Source: Longilinea arvoryzae
GTDB taxonomy: Bacteria; Chloroflexota; Anaerolineae; Anaerolineales; Anaerolineaceae
Reading direction: 5' to 3'
Assembly (NCBI RefSeq): GCF_001050235.1
Contig: NZ_DF967972.1
Coordinates: 164,274 to 228,273, forward strand
Length of the DNA: 64,000 nt
Shown: positions 36,621-45,189 of the stretch, piece by piece
Position numbering within the stretch: the stretch's first letter is position 1
How the letters are laid out: each line of letters opens with the position of its first letter
Program-made: the position numbers and the translations under genes
The notes under the pieces: generated by a model
The model's input: the letters and a program-made list of their open reading frames with translations, nothing else
Databases searched by the model: none
Told to the model about the DNA's origin: nothing

Positions 36621-36672
36621 AACTCAACGCTCCATCCAATTCGCAATCTGATGCGTACAGAAACGCATTTTG

Positions 36673-36732
36673 GTCAAGTAATCATCAAGATTAACATAGG
36701 AAGCGTCAAGAAAATGTCAAGAAATGGTCAAG
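36673..36732 (-). promoter_or_regulatory. 11-bp direct-repeat operator upstream of kimA-like gene 2
   Basis: TTGAC elements on the minus strand (plus-strand GTCAAG/ATCAAG) begin at plus positions 36673, 36684, 36705, 36716 and 36727: a pair at 11 bp, a 21-bp step, then a triplet at 11 bp. Several TTGACx units could also serve as -35. The positions of the first four relative to each other are identical to those upstream of copy 1. Confidence 0.6.
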
Positions 36733-36738
36733 ATGGTA

Positions 36739-37173
36739 TTAGAATGCCATCAACTTATCCGGATTAAGGCTGACCAGCGTGTTTTCAGGATCCACCATCC
36801 AGGATTGGGGAGCTTCCGCCTGCAATTCTTCAGCGGTCAAATAACGCGCATAGATGCGTTCGGAGAATTGCGCCACCCGTTCCCGATCGGCGCTGATCAA
36901 CTCGGCCACGCCTTCGAGCAGCACGCCCTGCAGGGGGCTGGTGCCGGGTAAGGGCTCCACCAAAATCGAGCAGCGTTGGTTCAGGCGCAGTTCCTTCACC
37001 TTGCGCGTGCTCGAAAAGGCGCTGATCCAGATGCGCTCGCCGTCCCACCAAAACCAGACCGGCACCACGTGCGGCTGCGTCGTTTTGGGGTTGGCGGTGG
37101 CCAGCTTGGCGGTGACGGCCTGCGCCAGCACGGCATCGATCTGCGCCTTACGTTCGGGTGGAATGTTTTGCAT
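36739..37173 (-). CDS. Pyridoxamine 5'-phosphate oxidase-like, flavin/F420-type protein
   Basis: A 144-residue split-barrel protein of the PNPOx-like superfamily, which binds FMN, F420 or haem. Typical blocks are AKLATANPKTTQPHVVPVWFWWDGERIWI and RKVKELRLNQRCSILVEP. The HVVPVWFWWDG strand is common in F420-dependent members. GGAG lies nine bases before the ATG. Cofactor and substrate are not determined. An LLM-type gene at 59209 would be consistent with F420 use. Confidence 0.85.
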   Translation of the reverse strand: MQNIPPERKAQIDAVLAQAVTAKLATANPKTTQPHVVPVWFWWDGERIWISAFSSTRKVKELRLNQRCSILVEPLPGTSPLQGVLLEGVAELISADRERVAQFSERIYARYLTAEELQAEAPQSWMVDPENTLVSLNPDKLMAF

Positions 37174-37211
37174 CCAGCGGTTCTCCGGGTCCAGTATGGT
37201 TTAATTATAAA

Positions 37212-37249
37212 CAAAAAATCGCCCTGTGAAATCTGCGGATCACAGGGCG
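37212..37249 (-). terminator. Rho-independent terminator of the sigma/anti-sigma operon
   Basis: A perfect 10-bp stem (37220-37229 with 37240-37249), followed on the minus strand by ATTTTTTGTTT. It lies 28 bases after the stop at 37278. Confidence 0.85.
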
Positions 37250-37277
37250 GAAATTTTGTGGGCTGCCTTGCCGGCGT

Positions 37278-39392
37278 CTAGGGCGCGACCTGGAGCCTGA
37301 ACACCCACGGGCCGGCATGCACGTAACCCAACGCCTCGGTGAACTTCCGATAGGCCTCTTCGAAACTCATCCCCGCCGGCAGGCTGGTGAAACGCGGCCC
37401 GCCGCCCCCGCCGGAGCCGGTGGACACCGAATAATAATTCATCTCGATGCCCTGCGCCTTGAGTTTTTCCTGGGCGGCGCGAATCTGGTCGTTCGGGATG
37501 ACCTCTGGCTGGGAAATTTCCATGCTATTGATCGTCAGGGTGAGCGGACCGGAGCGCCCGCCGTGCCCGAGCAGGAAACTGATCCGCAGGCAGCGCCCGT
37601 GCGCGGCGCTCTGGATTGCCTCCGGCACGCTCCAGCCTTCGCGAAAGCGCGGTGGCAGTTGAAAATCGGCGTCGTAGAGCATCGAACCGCCGCCTTCCTT
37701 CGCGGTATTGCCGGCGGCGTCCCTGAGTTCCGCCTCCATCACCCACCAGTCTTCGGCGGTGGGCTTATCGAAACACAACATCACTTCCGTGGTCGAGGCG
37801 GTCATCTCAACATAGGGTATGGTCATTTCAATATCCCCAGCCGTCACTGCGGGGACGTCGTCCACTTCCGTCATCGGATGTACCGGCGCGCTGAACTCGA
37901 AGTGGTAGGTGCCCACCAGCCGATCGGGCAGCGCGGGCGGGTAAACACCCGCCGGCCAGGGCGTGGCTTCCGGGGAAGACGGGATGTAACCCAGGACGCT
38001 ATTCGTTTGTGAACCATCCAGGGTGATATCCAGCTTGAAGGTCGCCTCGGGTCCGGTGAGCGGCTGCTGGAAGCCGATACTGTAAACGCCGCGCAGTACG
38101 CCCGGCTGGCCGTCCACCCGCTCGATGGTGCTCGAACCAATTCCGGCGCCACCCAGCATCGCGCCGGCGGCGTCGCTCAGGGCGATCGTACCGTAAACCG
38201 ACGTCGCGTCCGGCAGGTCGGGCAGCCCGCGGAGGGTGTATCCCACCGCGGCGCGCTTGGCATCCACGAAGAACCAGTCCAGCGAAACGGTCACGTCCCC
38301 GAGCGTCTGCTCGCCCAGCGGCGCCGCAGTCGGTTGGGGCGCGGCGGCAGAATCGTACGCGGAGCGTTGCGGCAGGTCCGTGTACAGATCCCACGGCCCG
38401 GATATCACCGATCCGTCCGCCGCGGCCAGTTCAGTCACGCGCAGCAGCAGTTGTTTCTCGTCGCCCGCGCTGCCGGCCGGGAAGGTCAACTCGGCGCAGG
38501 AACTGCCGTTCAATTCCAACCCTCGCGCTGCATCCAAAGCCGTCTCGGGACCGCCGTCCAATGAAACATTGGCGGCCTTGACGCTCGCGACCGCGGCGTC
38601 GTAGCACAGGATGGCCCGCGTGGTGGTTTCACTGACGCGCACGCCTTCCAGGCGCACCTCGACGGCGTTCAGCCGGACGGCGTAAGTCTGCTGCAGACGG
38701 ATGTCCTGCGGAGCATACACCGGAATATCGTTGAGATCGAAATGGAAGGTATCCAGCACCGCGCCGTCCGGCTGCTGCAGCGCCACATCGATGCTCAGGT
38801 TCAGCGCCCCGGCCACCTCATCCGCGTGGACGACCTGATAGGAAGCATACTCAAGACTTCCGCCTGCGTCATTCATCCGCAGCGTCCACCCGCGCGGCTG
38901 CATCACGGTCGCCGCGCCGAAAGACACCCGCGGCGCGCCGAGTTCCAATCCCTGCGGCAGGTCGGCGCAGCTCATACCCAATCCCAGGCGCATCTCATCC
39001 AGGTAAATCCAGTCCAATGTCAGCGTCACGCCGGCGCGGGTCTGGCTGAGGGCCACCGGCACGGGCGCCTGCGGTTCGACGAGTGGCGTGGCGGTCGGCA
39101 AAACGGTCGGCTGCGCGCTGACGTTCAGGTCGGTATCCAGGCCGGCCTCCTGCACGGCCTGCAGGCCGGGGTCGTTGATGAAGATGTGGTAGACGGCGTA
39201 CACGATGGTGGTGATGGCCAGCACCGCCAGCACAACAATCAGCAGGGTGCTTGCCAGTTTCAACTTCGGATTCATCATCGTCCTCTTTTCGGATCGAATC
39301 TTCGAAAGGATTCTGGGGGTCAGATCGAGCGAAGCGGGTACGCGCTCGGCCACGGCTGAATCCAGCAGGTTAGCTTGATTCTTTGAGGTCAT
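37278..39392 (-). CDS. Membrane anti-sigma factor-like protein (DUF4179-type)
   Basis: A 704-residue protein with a short cytoplasmic N-terminus (about 40 residues), one membrane span (KLASTLLIVVLAVLAITTIVY) and a large extracytoplasmic region. That region has several repeated beta-rich segments, each near TLGDVTVSLDWFFVDAKRAAVGY or AGVTLTLDWIYLDEMRLGLGM. This layout fits DUF4179-type anti-sigma factors. AAAGGAG lies seven bases before the ATG at 39392, which overlaps the sigma-factor stop as ATGA. This argues for translational coupling and for binding the neighbouring sigma factor. The signal sensed is unknown. The role is inferred from context and topology. Confidence 0.75.
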   Translation of the reverse strand: MTSKNQANLLDSAVAERVPASLDLTPRILSKIRSEKRTMMNPKLKLASTLLIVVLAVLAITTIVYAVYHIFINDPGLQAVQEAGLDTDLNVSAQPTVLPTATPLVEPQAPVPVALSQTRAGVTLTLDWIYLDEMRLGLGMSCADLPQGLELGAPRVSFGAATVMQPRGWTLRMNDAGGSLEYASYQVVHADEVAGALNLSIDVALQQPDGAVLDTFHFDLNDIPVYAPQDIRLQQTYAVRLNAVEVRLEGVRVSETTTRAILCYDAAVASVKAANVSLDGGPETALDAARGLELNGSSCAELTFPAGSAGDEKQLLLRVTELAAADGSVISGPWDLYTDLPQRSAYDSAAAPQPTAAPLGEQTLGDVTVSLDWFFVDAKRAAVGYTLRGLPDLPDATSVYGTIALSDAAGAMLGGAGIGSSTIERVDGQPGVLRGVYSIGFQQPLTGPEATFKLDITLDGSQTNSVLGYIPSSPEATPWPAGVYPPALPDRLVGTYHFEFSAPVHPMTEVDDVPAVTAGDIEMTIPYVEMTASTTEVMLCFDKPTAEDWWVMEAELRDAAGNTAKEGGGSMLYDADFQLPPRFREGWSVPEAIQSAAHGRCLRISFLLGHGGRSGPLTLTINSMEISQPEVIPNDQIRAAQEKLKAQGIEMNYYSVSTGSGGGGGPRFTSLPAGMSFEEAYRKFTEALGYVHAGPWVFRLQVAP

Positions 39393-39946
39393 TTGGCGCT
39401 CCTTTCCCCGCCGAGCAGGGCGCGCAGGCGGCTGCGGGCGGCGTTCAGCAGCCATTTTACCGTTCCGGGCGCTGCGCTTAATGCTGCGGCCATCTCCTGT
39501 TCGCTCATATCCAGGTAGTAACGCTGCACCACCGCTGCCCGCTGGCGCGCCGGCAGGCTGGCGATGGCCTCCAAAATCTGGCGTTTGATCTCACTGAATT
39601 CGACCTGGGTTTCCACGCTTTCCGCCTGCGCGAGCAGGCGATCCAGCCCATCCGGGCTGCAGTCGTTGCTGGCCGGGGCATAGCGTTCGCATTGCTTGGC
39701 CACGTTGAGCGCGGCGTTGATCACGCTGCGCATCAGGTAGGGCTCGAACGGACGCGCCTCGTCAAAATAACGGATGCGTTCGCAGATGTGCAGGAAGGTA
39801 TCCTGTACGATATCTTCCGCAGTGGGTTCATCCTGAACGATGAAGTAGGCCGCGCGCACCGCTTTCAGTTGGTAACGGGCAATCAACGTTTCCAGGCCGC
39901 CAATGTCGCCGTTTTTCAGGCGCCGGATAGATTCTCTGTCAGACAT
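39389..39946 (-). CDS. ECF-type RNA polymerase sigma factor
   Basis: A 185-residue sigma-70-family protein with region 2 (LIARYQLKAVRAAYFIVQDEPTAEDIVQDTFLHI) and region 4 (AIASLPARQRAAVVQRYYLDMSEQEMAAALSAAPGTVKWLLNAAR). It lacks regions 1 and 3, as in ECF factors. It directs transcription of an unknown regulon. The ATG has GGAG four bases upstream. The stop overlaps the start of the anti-sigma-like gene (ATGA), a standard arrangement for a sigma/anti-sigma pair. Confidence 0.92.
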   Translation of the reverse strand: MSDRESIRRLKNGDIGGLETLIARYQLKAVRAAYFIVQDEPTAEDIVQDTFLHICERIRYFDEARPFEPYLMRSVINAALNVAKQCERYAPASNDCSPDGLDRLLAQAESVETQVEFSEIKRQILEAIASLPARQRAAVVQRYYLDMSEQEMAAALSAAPGTVKWLLNAARSRLRALLGGERSAK

Positions 39947-40061
39947 AATGCTCCATGGAGTTTGGTTGTGACAGTATTAATACAAGGATGCCGGGAAAAA
40001 GGTTTGCAAATAAAGAAAAGTGGGCCGCGATCCTGGCCGTTTGGGCGGCCGGATCCTGTTC

Positions 40062-40090
40062 TTGACATTTTAGTACATTCATTCTATCAT
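40062..40090 (+). promoter_or_regulatory. Promoter of the DinB gene
   Basis: TTGACA (40062-40067), 17-base spacer, TATCAT (40085-40090), about 28 bases before the ATG at 40119, which has AGGAGG upstream. Confidence 0.8.
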
Positions 40091-40118
40091 TGCAATCAGC
40101 AGCTTCAGGAGGGTCAAA

Positions 40119-40622
40119 ATGGTCTCGGTCGCACTCACCCACACTCAACAAAAACAATTGGACGAGTTCAACACTGCCGCCAATCGCTTTCTCGCGTTCA
40201 TCGAACCGCTCAGCGAAAGCGATCTGGACCAGCGCGAAGAGCCGGGGGGCTGGAGCATTCGCCAGATCGTGCATCACGTCAGCGACGACGGGGATGCCTG
40301 GGCGTTCCAGATGAAACGCGCCATCGCCACGCCGGGCGTGCCGGCGCGCTTCGAATGCTTCCCCGGCAATGAAGCCTGGGCGGCCGCGCTGAACTTTGAA
40401 GGCCGCGCCATCGGCCCGGATCTGGTGCTCATCCATGCCCACAATCGCGCCATGGCCGCGCTGGCCGCTGACTTTCCGAACGATTGGCAATGTAATGTCA
40501 TCTTCCAGGATGAAAACGGCAAACAGGTCGGTTCCGTCAGCGTGTCCGACATGCTCACCTTTCTGACCGAACACTTACAGGAACACACGGAAACGATTAC
40601 CCGAATCTTGGAAAAAAAGTAA
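40119..40622 (+). CDS. DinB-family protein (DinB_2 type)
   Basis: A 167-residue four-helix bundle protein. The predicted metal histidines lie in SIRQIVHHVSDDGDAW (about residue 53) and LTEHLQEHTETITRIL at the C-terminus, in the usual H...HxxxH pattern. AGGAGGGT precedes the ATG and a near-consensus promoter lies upstream. Family members are thiol-dependent transferases or unknown. The next gene is a SAM methyltransferase 139 bases downstream, separated by facing heptad arrays. Confidence 0.85.
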   Translation: MVSVALTHTQQKQLDEFNTAANRFLAFIEPLSESDLDQREEPGGWSIRQIVHHVSDDGDAWAFQMKRAIATPGVPARFECFPGNEAWAAALNFEGRAIGPDLVLIHAHNRAMAALAADFPNDWQCNVIFQDENGKQVGSVSVSDMLTFLTEHLQEHTETITRILEKK

Positions 40623-40625
40623 ATC

Positions 40626-40742
40626 GTGAGATGTGAGTCGTGAACCGGCGTCAAATCACGGTTTCGAAAAGATTGCCCGTTACCTTTCACCGATCACACC
40701 TCATGGATTCCGGTTCACCACTCATCCTTCACAGATCACTTC
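40626..40742 (+). repeat. Facing heptanucleotide arrays (GTGANNN / TCACNNN family)
   Basis: Immediately after the DinB stop, three units GTGAGAT GTGAGTC and GTGAACC start at 40626, 40633 and 40640. Eight units in the opposite sense start at 40687, 40694, 40701, 40708, 40715, 40722, 40729 and 40736, all exactly 7 bp apart: TCACCGA TCACACC, TCATGGA TTCCGGT, TCACCAC TCATCCT, TCACAGA TCACTTC. The inverted arrangement could fold into a long imperfect stem. Confidence 0.8.
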
Positions 40743-40761
40743 CTACTCGAAAGCTGCAATC

Positions 40762-41403
40762 ATGCCCCAACCCCTTCCAGAAACCGATCCCTTTCCGCCT
40801 TCCGAATTCGACCAATGGGCCGGGCAGTATGACCGCGATGTCGACCGTCCGGGATTTCCATTCACCGGCTACCGGCGCGTCTTGAGCGAGGTCGTCCGGC
40901 AGGCGCAGGTTCAGTCCGGCATGGCCGTTCTCGACCTGGGCGCCGGCACCGGCAACCTGGCCGGGCTGTTCCTGGCGCTGGGCTGCGAGGTATGGTGCAC
41001 GGATTTCTCGCGTGAGATGATCGACCGCGCGCGGGTGAAATTTCCGGCCGCGCGCTTCTTCCTGCATGACCTGCGCCAACCCTTTCCGCCCGGGCTGGCC
41101 CGGCGTTTCGATCGCATCACCTCCGCCTACGTCTTCCACCATTTCGAGCTGCCCGAAAAAGTCGCCCTCCTGCGGCAGCTTTTGAGCGACCGGCTCGAGC
41201 CGGACGGCCAAATTCTGATTGCGGATGTTTCATTCCCGACCGGCCAGGCGCTCGACACGGCCCGTCAGGCAGCCGGCGAAGGCTGGGATGAAGAGCGCTA
41301 TTGGGTCGCCGCCGAAGCGCTGCCGGCACTCGAGACGCTCGGCGCAACGCTCAATTACACCCAGGTCTCTGACTGCGCCGGCATCTATCAGTTATCGAAA
41401 TAG
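40762..41403 (+). CDS. Class I SAM-dependent methyltransferase
   Basis: A 213-residue protein with the Rossmann methyltransferase core: motif I VLDLGAGTGNLAGLF (about residue 56), motif II CTDFSREMIDRA, the post-core segment RFDRITSAYVFHHFE and ILIADVSFP. The general layout resembles YrrT-type enzymes, which handle small molecules in the methyl cycle. The substrate is not determined. The start codon at 40762 has little ribosome-binding sequence. It is followed after 73 bases by a second methyltransferase gene on the same strand. Confidence 0.85.
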   Translation: MPQPLPETDPFPPSEFDQWAGQYDRDVDRPGFPFTGYRRVLSEVVRQAQVQSGMAVLDLGAGTGNLAGLFLALGCEVWCTDFSREMIDRARVKFPAARFFLHDLRQPFPPGLARRFDRITSAYVFHHFELPEKVALLRQLLSDRLEPDGQILIADVSFPTGQALDTARQAAGEGWDEERYWVAAEALPALETLGATLNYTQVSDCAGIYQLSK

Positions 41404-41476
41404 AACCAACTCGCTCCGCCGAGCGATCGGACGCAAACGAACTTCTGCCGTTCCATTTGCAGGTCTGCTGAAAATC

Positions 41477-42076
41477 ATGCCCCCAACCGCTGTTCCTTTC
41501 GAAAGCCGTTTCTATACTTTTTCGCAGCGTTCGATCGTTGTTCCGGATTTTCCGGCTGAAGGCTTCATTCTGGATGTCGGCGGCGGCGGCGAAGGCGTCA
41601 TCGGGCGTCTCAAAGGCCGCCAGGTGATTGCCATCGACCGTCTGAAATCCGAATTGGAGGAAGCGCCGGACGGTCCGCTCAAGATCGTCATGGACGCGAC
41701 CCGTCTGCAGTTCCTCGACGACACTTTCGACACGGCCACGCTGTTCTATACGCCGATGTTCATCCCAACCCAGGATCTGGCGGCCGTCCTTGCCGAAATA
41801 TTCCGCGTCCTGCGTCCTGGCGGGCGCCTGTGGGTGTGGGACGCGCTCCTGCCCGCCAAACCCGCCGCGGCTGGCGCGGAACAGGATATCGCCGTCTTTC
41901 CGTTTACTTTTGAGTTACCCGGTGAAACCGTCAGTACCGGTTTTGGCGCGGCCTGGCCGTCTCAAACGCGGGATGCAGCCTGTTATCGGGCTCTGACCCA
42001 GGCGGCCGGTTTTCGAATCGTCGAGAACCACGAAGATACGGGCGACTTCTTCCTGTTGGCCCAGAAGCCGGCTTAA
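41477..42076 (+). CDS. SAM-dependent methyltransferase-like protein
   Basis: A 199-residue methyltransferase-fold protein. Motif I is ILDVGGGGEGVIGRLKG, the acidic loop VIAIDRLKSELEEAP, motif post I MDATRLQFLDDTFDTATLFY, and VLRPGGRLWVWDALLP is the typical strand-4 turn. The N-terminus (VPFESRFYTFSQRSIVVPDF) is short. The substrate is unknown. It lies downstream of another methyltransferase and ends at a bidirectional terminator shared with the vor operon. Confidence 0.8.
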   Translation: MPPTAVPFESRFYTFSQRSIVVPDFPAEGFILDVGGGGEGVIGRLKGRQVIAIDRLKSELEEAPDGPLKIVMDATRLQFLDDTFDTATLFYTPMFIPTQDLAAVLAEIFRVLRPGGRLWVWDALLPAKPAAAGAEQDIAVFPFTFELPGETVSTGFGAAWPSQTRDAACYRALTQAAGFRIVENHEDTGDFFLLAQKPA

Positions 42077-42118
42077 GGTCATCCTCACTCCGGTTCACTT
42101 CGACGCTTTACGGACATG

Positions 42119-42156
42119 AAAAAACTCCCGCCTGAAACGATGGGCGGGAGTTTTCG
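42119..42156. terminator. Bidirectional terminator between methyltransferase gene and vor operon
   Basis: A 12-bp stem (42121-42132 with 42143-42154) has T-runs on both strands: TTTT after the plus-strand arm and TTTTTT on the minus strand. It separates convergent transcription units. Confidence 0.88.
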
Positions 42157-42174
42157 ATCGGAAAAGGAGTCTTT

Positions 42175-42723
42175 TTACTTTACCGGCTCGGCCAGGAATT
42201 CGGCGCCTTTGTGCAGCGCAGCCGAGTTGGCCGGCAGGAAGCGGTGGTGGCGGGCCGGCAGGTGAGCCTTCAGGCCGGCTTCGATGGCTTCCAGGGGCAG
42301 CACGGGCAGGTTGGCCAGCAGCGCGCCCAGCAGCACCATGTTGGTCAGGCGCTTCTCGGCAATCTGTTCGGCCAGTTCATTGCCCGGCACCATCACCCAC
42401 TTGATATCGGTGCGGGTCGGCTGGCGGTCGACCATCGAACTGTTGACGATCAACACGCCGCCGGGGGCGACCATCGGCTCGTACTTATCGAGCGAGGGCA
42501 GGTTCATGGCTACCACTGCGGTGGGGTTCTTGACCAGCGGCGAGCCGATCTCTTCATCGGAAATCACCACCGTACAATTGGCGGTGCCGCCGCGCATTTC
42601 GGGGCCGTAGGACGGAATCCAGGTCACTTCCTTGCCGGAATCCATGGCTGAATAGGCCAGAATCTGGCCTGCGAACAGCGCGCCCTGGCCGCCAAAACCA
42701 GAGAAAATGAATTCGTATTGCAT
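42175..42723 (-). CDS. vorC: 2-oxoacid:ferredoxin oxidoreductase, gamma subunit
   Basis: A 182-residue gamma subunit. Typical features are FSGFGGQGALFAGQILAYSAM at the N-terminus, GPEMRGGTANCTVVISDEEIGSP and MNLPSLDKYEP. The gamma chain binds CoA-side structures in the assembled enzyme, which oxidises 2-oxoacids to acyl-CoA with reduction of ferredoxin. It is the last gene of the four-gene operon, two bases after the beta gene. Whether the substrate is branched-chain 2-oxoacids (Vor) or 2-oxoglutarate (Kor) cannot be settled from sequence alone. Confidence 0.88.
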   Translation of the reverse strand: MQYEFIFSGFGGQGALFAGQILAYSAMDSGKEVTWIPSYGPEMRGGTANCTVVISDEEIGSPLVKNPTAVVAMNLPSLDKYEPMVAPGGVLIVNSSMVDRQPTRTDIKWVMVPGNELAEQIAEKRLTNMVLLGALLANLPVLPLEAIEAGLKAHLPARHHRFLPANSAALHKGAEFLAEPVK

Positions 42724-42724
42724 C

Positions 42725-43525
42725 TTATCCCTCCGCCTTTGACGCGCCGGATTCTTTCTGCAGTTCCGGGATCACTTTGAAATCGCCGAGCGGGTAGAAG
42801 GGGATCATATGATCCACCAACCAGCCCATTGCGTCGGTGGGGGCCAGGCCCCAGTTGGTCGGGCAGATGGAGAGCAGTTCCACCATCGAGAAGCCCATCC
42901 CTTTTTCCTGCACTTCGAAAGCCGTACGAATGGCCTTCTTGGCTGCGCGGATGTTCTTGGGATCATTCAAAGCGCGGCGCACCACATAGCTGGCACCATC
43001 CAGGTTGGCCAGTAATTCAGCCGCGTGAATGGGATAGCCCTGAAGTTCCACATCGCGGCCGGATGCCGAGGTCGTGGTCTTCTGGCCGGGCAGGGTGGTG
43101 GGGGCCATCTGGCCACCGGTCATACCGTAGTTGGTGTTATTAATGAAGATGACGGTGATGTTCTCACCGCGCGCGGCGGCGTGCACAATTTCGCCCATAC
43201 CGATGGAAGCCATATCGCCATCTCCCTGGTAGGAGAAGACGATGGCATCCGGGCCCAGCGCGCGTTTGACGCCGGTCGCCATGGCCGGGGCGCGTCCGTG
43301 CGGGGACTGGACAAAATCGAAATCGAAGTAATTATAGGCAAACACCGAGCAGCCGACCGAGGCGACGCCAACGGTGCGATCGCGCAGGCCCATTTCATCG
43401 ATTACTTCAGCCACCAGCCGGTGAGCAACGCCATGCGTGCAGCCCGGGCAATAGTGGGTGCTTACATTCATCAACGACCGGGGCCGCTGGTAAACAATCT
43501 GTTCATTCGCTTGCAGAGTTGTCAT
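42725..43525 (-). CDS. 2-oxoacid:ferredoxin oxidoreductase, TPP-binding beta subunit
   Basis: A 266-residue thiamine-diphosphate-binding subunit. The TPP/Mg motif is GDGDMASIGMGEIVHAAARG through INNTNYGMTGGQ. The N-terminus has HYCPGCTHG with the CxxC typical of these subunits. The C-terminus is SICPTNWGL. It is the catalytic partner of the alpha subunit encoded 14 bases upstream and precedes the gamma subunit by two bases, so the three are translated from one message. Confidence 0.92.
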   Translation of the reverse strand: MTTLQANEQIVYQRPRSLMNVSTHYCPGCTHGVAHRLVAEVIDEMGLRDRTVGVASVGCSVFAYNYFDFDFVQSPHGRAPAMATGVKRALGPDAIVFSYQGDGDMASIGMGEIVHAAARGENITVIFINNTNYGMTGGQMAPTTLPGQKTTTSASGRDVELQGYPIHAAELLANLDGASYVVRRALNDPKNIRAAKKAIRTAFEVQEKGMGFSMVELLSICPTNWGLAPTDAMGWLVDHMIPFYPLGDFKVIPELQKESGASKAEG

Positions 43526-43539
43526 CTGTCAGCCTCCTC

Positions 43540-44661
43540 TTAATTCTTGCCCGTCATGCGATCCAGCCAGAGGCGGTGTGCATCGCTATTCAGGGGTAGC
43601 CCGCCGCCCACCATGCGGTGGATCTCAGCCAGGATTTCATCCGGGAAGGGCACAACACCGCCGGGACGGCCGTAGAACTCCACCGGTACGCGCCCGCGAA
43701 CGATGCGTTGCACATCCAAAAGCATCTGGCCGCCGTTCATTTCGGTCACCAGGATGCTCTTCACCCGATCCGCCAGTTTGTCCAGGGCGGCTTCGGGATA
43801 CGGATTCAAGGAAATCGGGCGCAGTAAACCAACCTTGATGCCCTCTGCACGCGCCTGGCGCACCGCGGTCAACGCGACCCGGCCGGCGGAACCGAACCCG
43901 ACGATGGCAATCTCTGCATCATCCAGGTAATATTCCTTGTAGCGGATTTCGTTCTCCTTGATCGTTTGCCAGTTGCGCATCATGCGCAGGTTGGCAACTT
44001 CTTCTTCGGGGACCTTGAGATAGATCGAGGAGAGGATATTGGGTTTTTCTCGGCCATGTAAACCGCGCGCAGCCCAGGCGGGGAACTCGCCTTCCTTGCG
44101 CAGCGGTTTCATTTCCGGTAATTCGCAGGGTTCCATCATCTGGCCGATCGAGCCGTCCATCAGAACGCACACGACCGTCTTGTACTTTTCTGCCAGATCG
44201 AAGGCCTCCACCATCATATCGACCGCTTCCTGAACCGAGGCAGGCGCCAGGGTGAGGACCTGATAATCGCCGTGACCGCCGCCGTGCACGATCTGGTTGT
44301 AATCCGCCTGCGAGGGCGAAATGTTGCCCAGACCGGGACCGCCGCGCATGACATCGACGAAGACCAACGGCAGTTCGGTGGCGGCGACGTAAGAAATGCC
44401 TTCCTGCATCAGGCTGATGCCGGGGCTGGAAGAGGAGGTCATGGCGCGCACGCCGGTGGTGGTTGCGCCATAGAGCATGTTGATCGCAGCCAGTTCACTT
44501 TCGGCTTGCACGAAGGAACGGCCCAATTCAGGCATGCGTCGTGAAAGATATTCCAACAATTCCGTCTGCGGGGTGATGGGGTAGCCAAAATAGCATTGCA
44601 GACCAGCGCGTACCGCCGCTTCAGCGACGGCTTCATTGCCTTTCATCAGTTCTCGGGCCAT
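43540..44661 (-). CDS. vorB: 2-oxoacid:ferredoxin oxidoreductase, alpha subunit (VorB-like)
   Basis: A 373-residue alpha subunit with the pyrimidine-binding fold. It has [29 protein letters not shown] at the N-terminus, [44 protein letters not shown] and [13 protein letters not shown], all characteristic of the VorB group annotated as 3-methyl-2-oxobutanoate dehydrogenase. Oxidative decarboxylation of branched-chain 2-oxoacids feeding ferredoxin is the expected role in an anaerobe. It lies nine bases after the ferredoxin gene in the operon order D-alpha-beta-gamma. Confidence 0.9.
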   Translation of the reverse strand: MARELMKGNEAVAEAAVRAGLQCYFGYPITPQTELLEYLSRRMPELGRSFVQAESELAAINMLYGATTTGVRAMTSSSSPGISLMQEGISYVAATELPLVFVDVMRGGPGLGNISPSQADYNQIVHGGGHGDYQVLTLAPASVQEAVDMMVEAFDLAEKYKTVVCVLMDGSIGQMMEPCELPEMKPLRKEGEFPAWAARGLHGREKPNILSSIYLKVPEEEVANLRMMRNWQTIKENEIRYKEYYLDDAEIAIVGFGSAGRVALTAVRQARAEGIKVGLLRPISLNPYPEAALDKLADRVKSILVTEMNGGQMLLDVQRIVRGRVPVEFYGRPGGVVPFPDEILAEIHRMVGGGLPLNSDAHRLWLDRMTGKN

Positions 44662-44670
44662 GAATGCCTC

Positions 44671-44916
44671 CTATGCTCCGGCCGCGGCGCGTGCGGCTTG
44701 GGTCTCGCGGTAAACCGTAATTGCAGCTTCCGGGCACATGACGGCGCACACACCGCACCCGGTGCAGCCTTCCTTCATTAATTCTGCCGGATGAAAACCT
44801 TTGGCCGTGATGCGGTCCGGGGCCATGTGGATCACCTTTTGTGGGCAAACGCTGGCGCAGAGCTCACAGCCTTTGCAATACACATCGTCGACGTCAATTC
44901 GTCCCTTGACGGGCAT
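44671..44916 (-). CDS. vorD: Ferredoxin-type 2x[4Fe-4S] delta subunit of the 2-oxoacid oxidoreductase
   Basis: An 81-residue protein with two CxxCxxCxxxCP clusters: CKGCELCASVCP and CTGCGVCAVMCP. The start at 44916 is set by AAAGGAGG six bases upstream. An in-frame ATG at 44991 would add 25 residues but lacks such a site and would place the palindrome at 44953 inside the gene. It passes electrons from the TPP centre to soluble ferredoxin. It is the first gene of the operon. Confidence 0.9.
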   Translation of the reverse strand: MPVKGRIDVDDVYCKGCELCASVCPQKVIHMAPDRITAKGFHPAELMKEGCTGCGVCAVMCPEAAITVYRETQAARAAAGA

Positions 44917-44952
44917 GCCTGCCTCCTTTAATTGAATTCCGACAATTTCGAC

Positions 44953-44968
44953 TAAGTCTGTAGACTTA
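44953..44968 (-). promoter_or_regulatory. 16-bp perfect palindrome in the vor operon leader
   Basis: TAAGTCT-GT-AGACTTA lies 37 bases upstream of the vorD start, between it and a TTGACA at 45018-45013. The size and symmetry suit a regulator dimer. No matching -10 could be fixed, so the exact promoter position is open. Confidence 0.5.
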
Positions 44969-45189
44969 TTGATTTCATTTTTATTATCCATCCCGTTTCG
45001 CGAGAATCATAGTGTCAACCATCCTTCCACGGAAAACAAATATCAATAAATTGAGGGGATAAATTGATATTGTTATTGGATTTTTGGAAAATTATTTACC
45101 CTATAAATCGACAATCGGGCCAACGCGGCCGAATTTGGCGTTCAAGCCCCTTCACCGCCGCCGGTCGATGCCCGCGGGGGATGGATTGG

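Noticed and set aside
36621-36738. A c-di-AMP (ydaO) riboswitch before the kimA-like gene
   Set aside because: The region is only about 120 bases, made of TTGAC repeats, and shows none of the conserved ydaO core.
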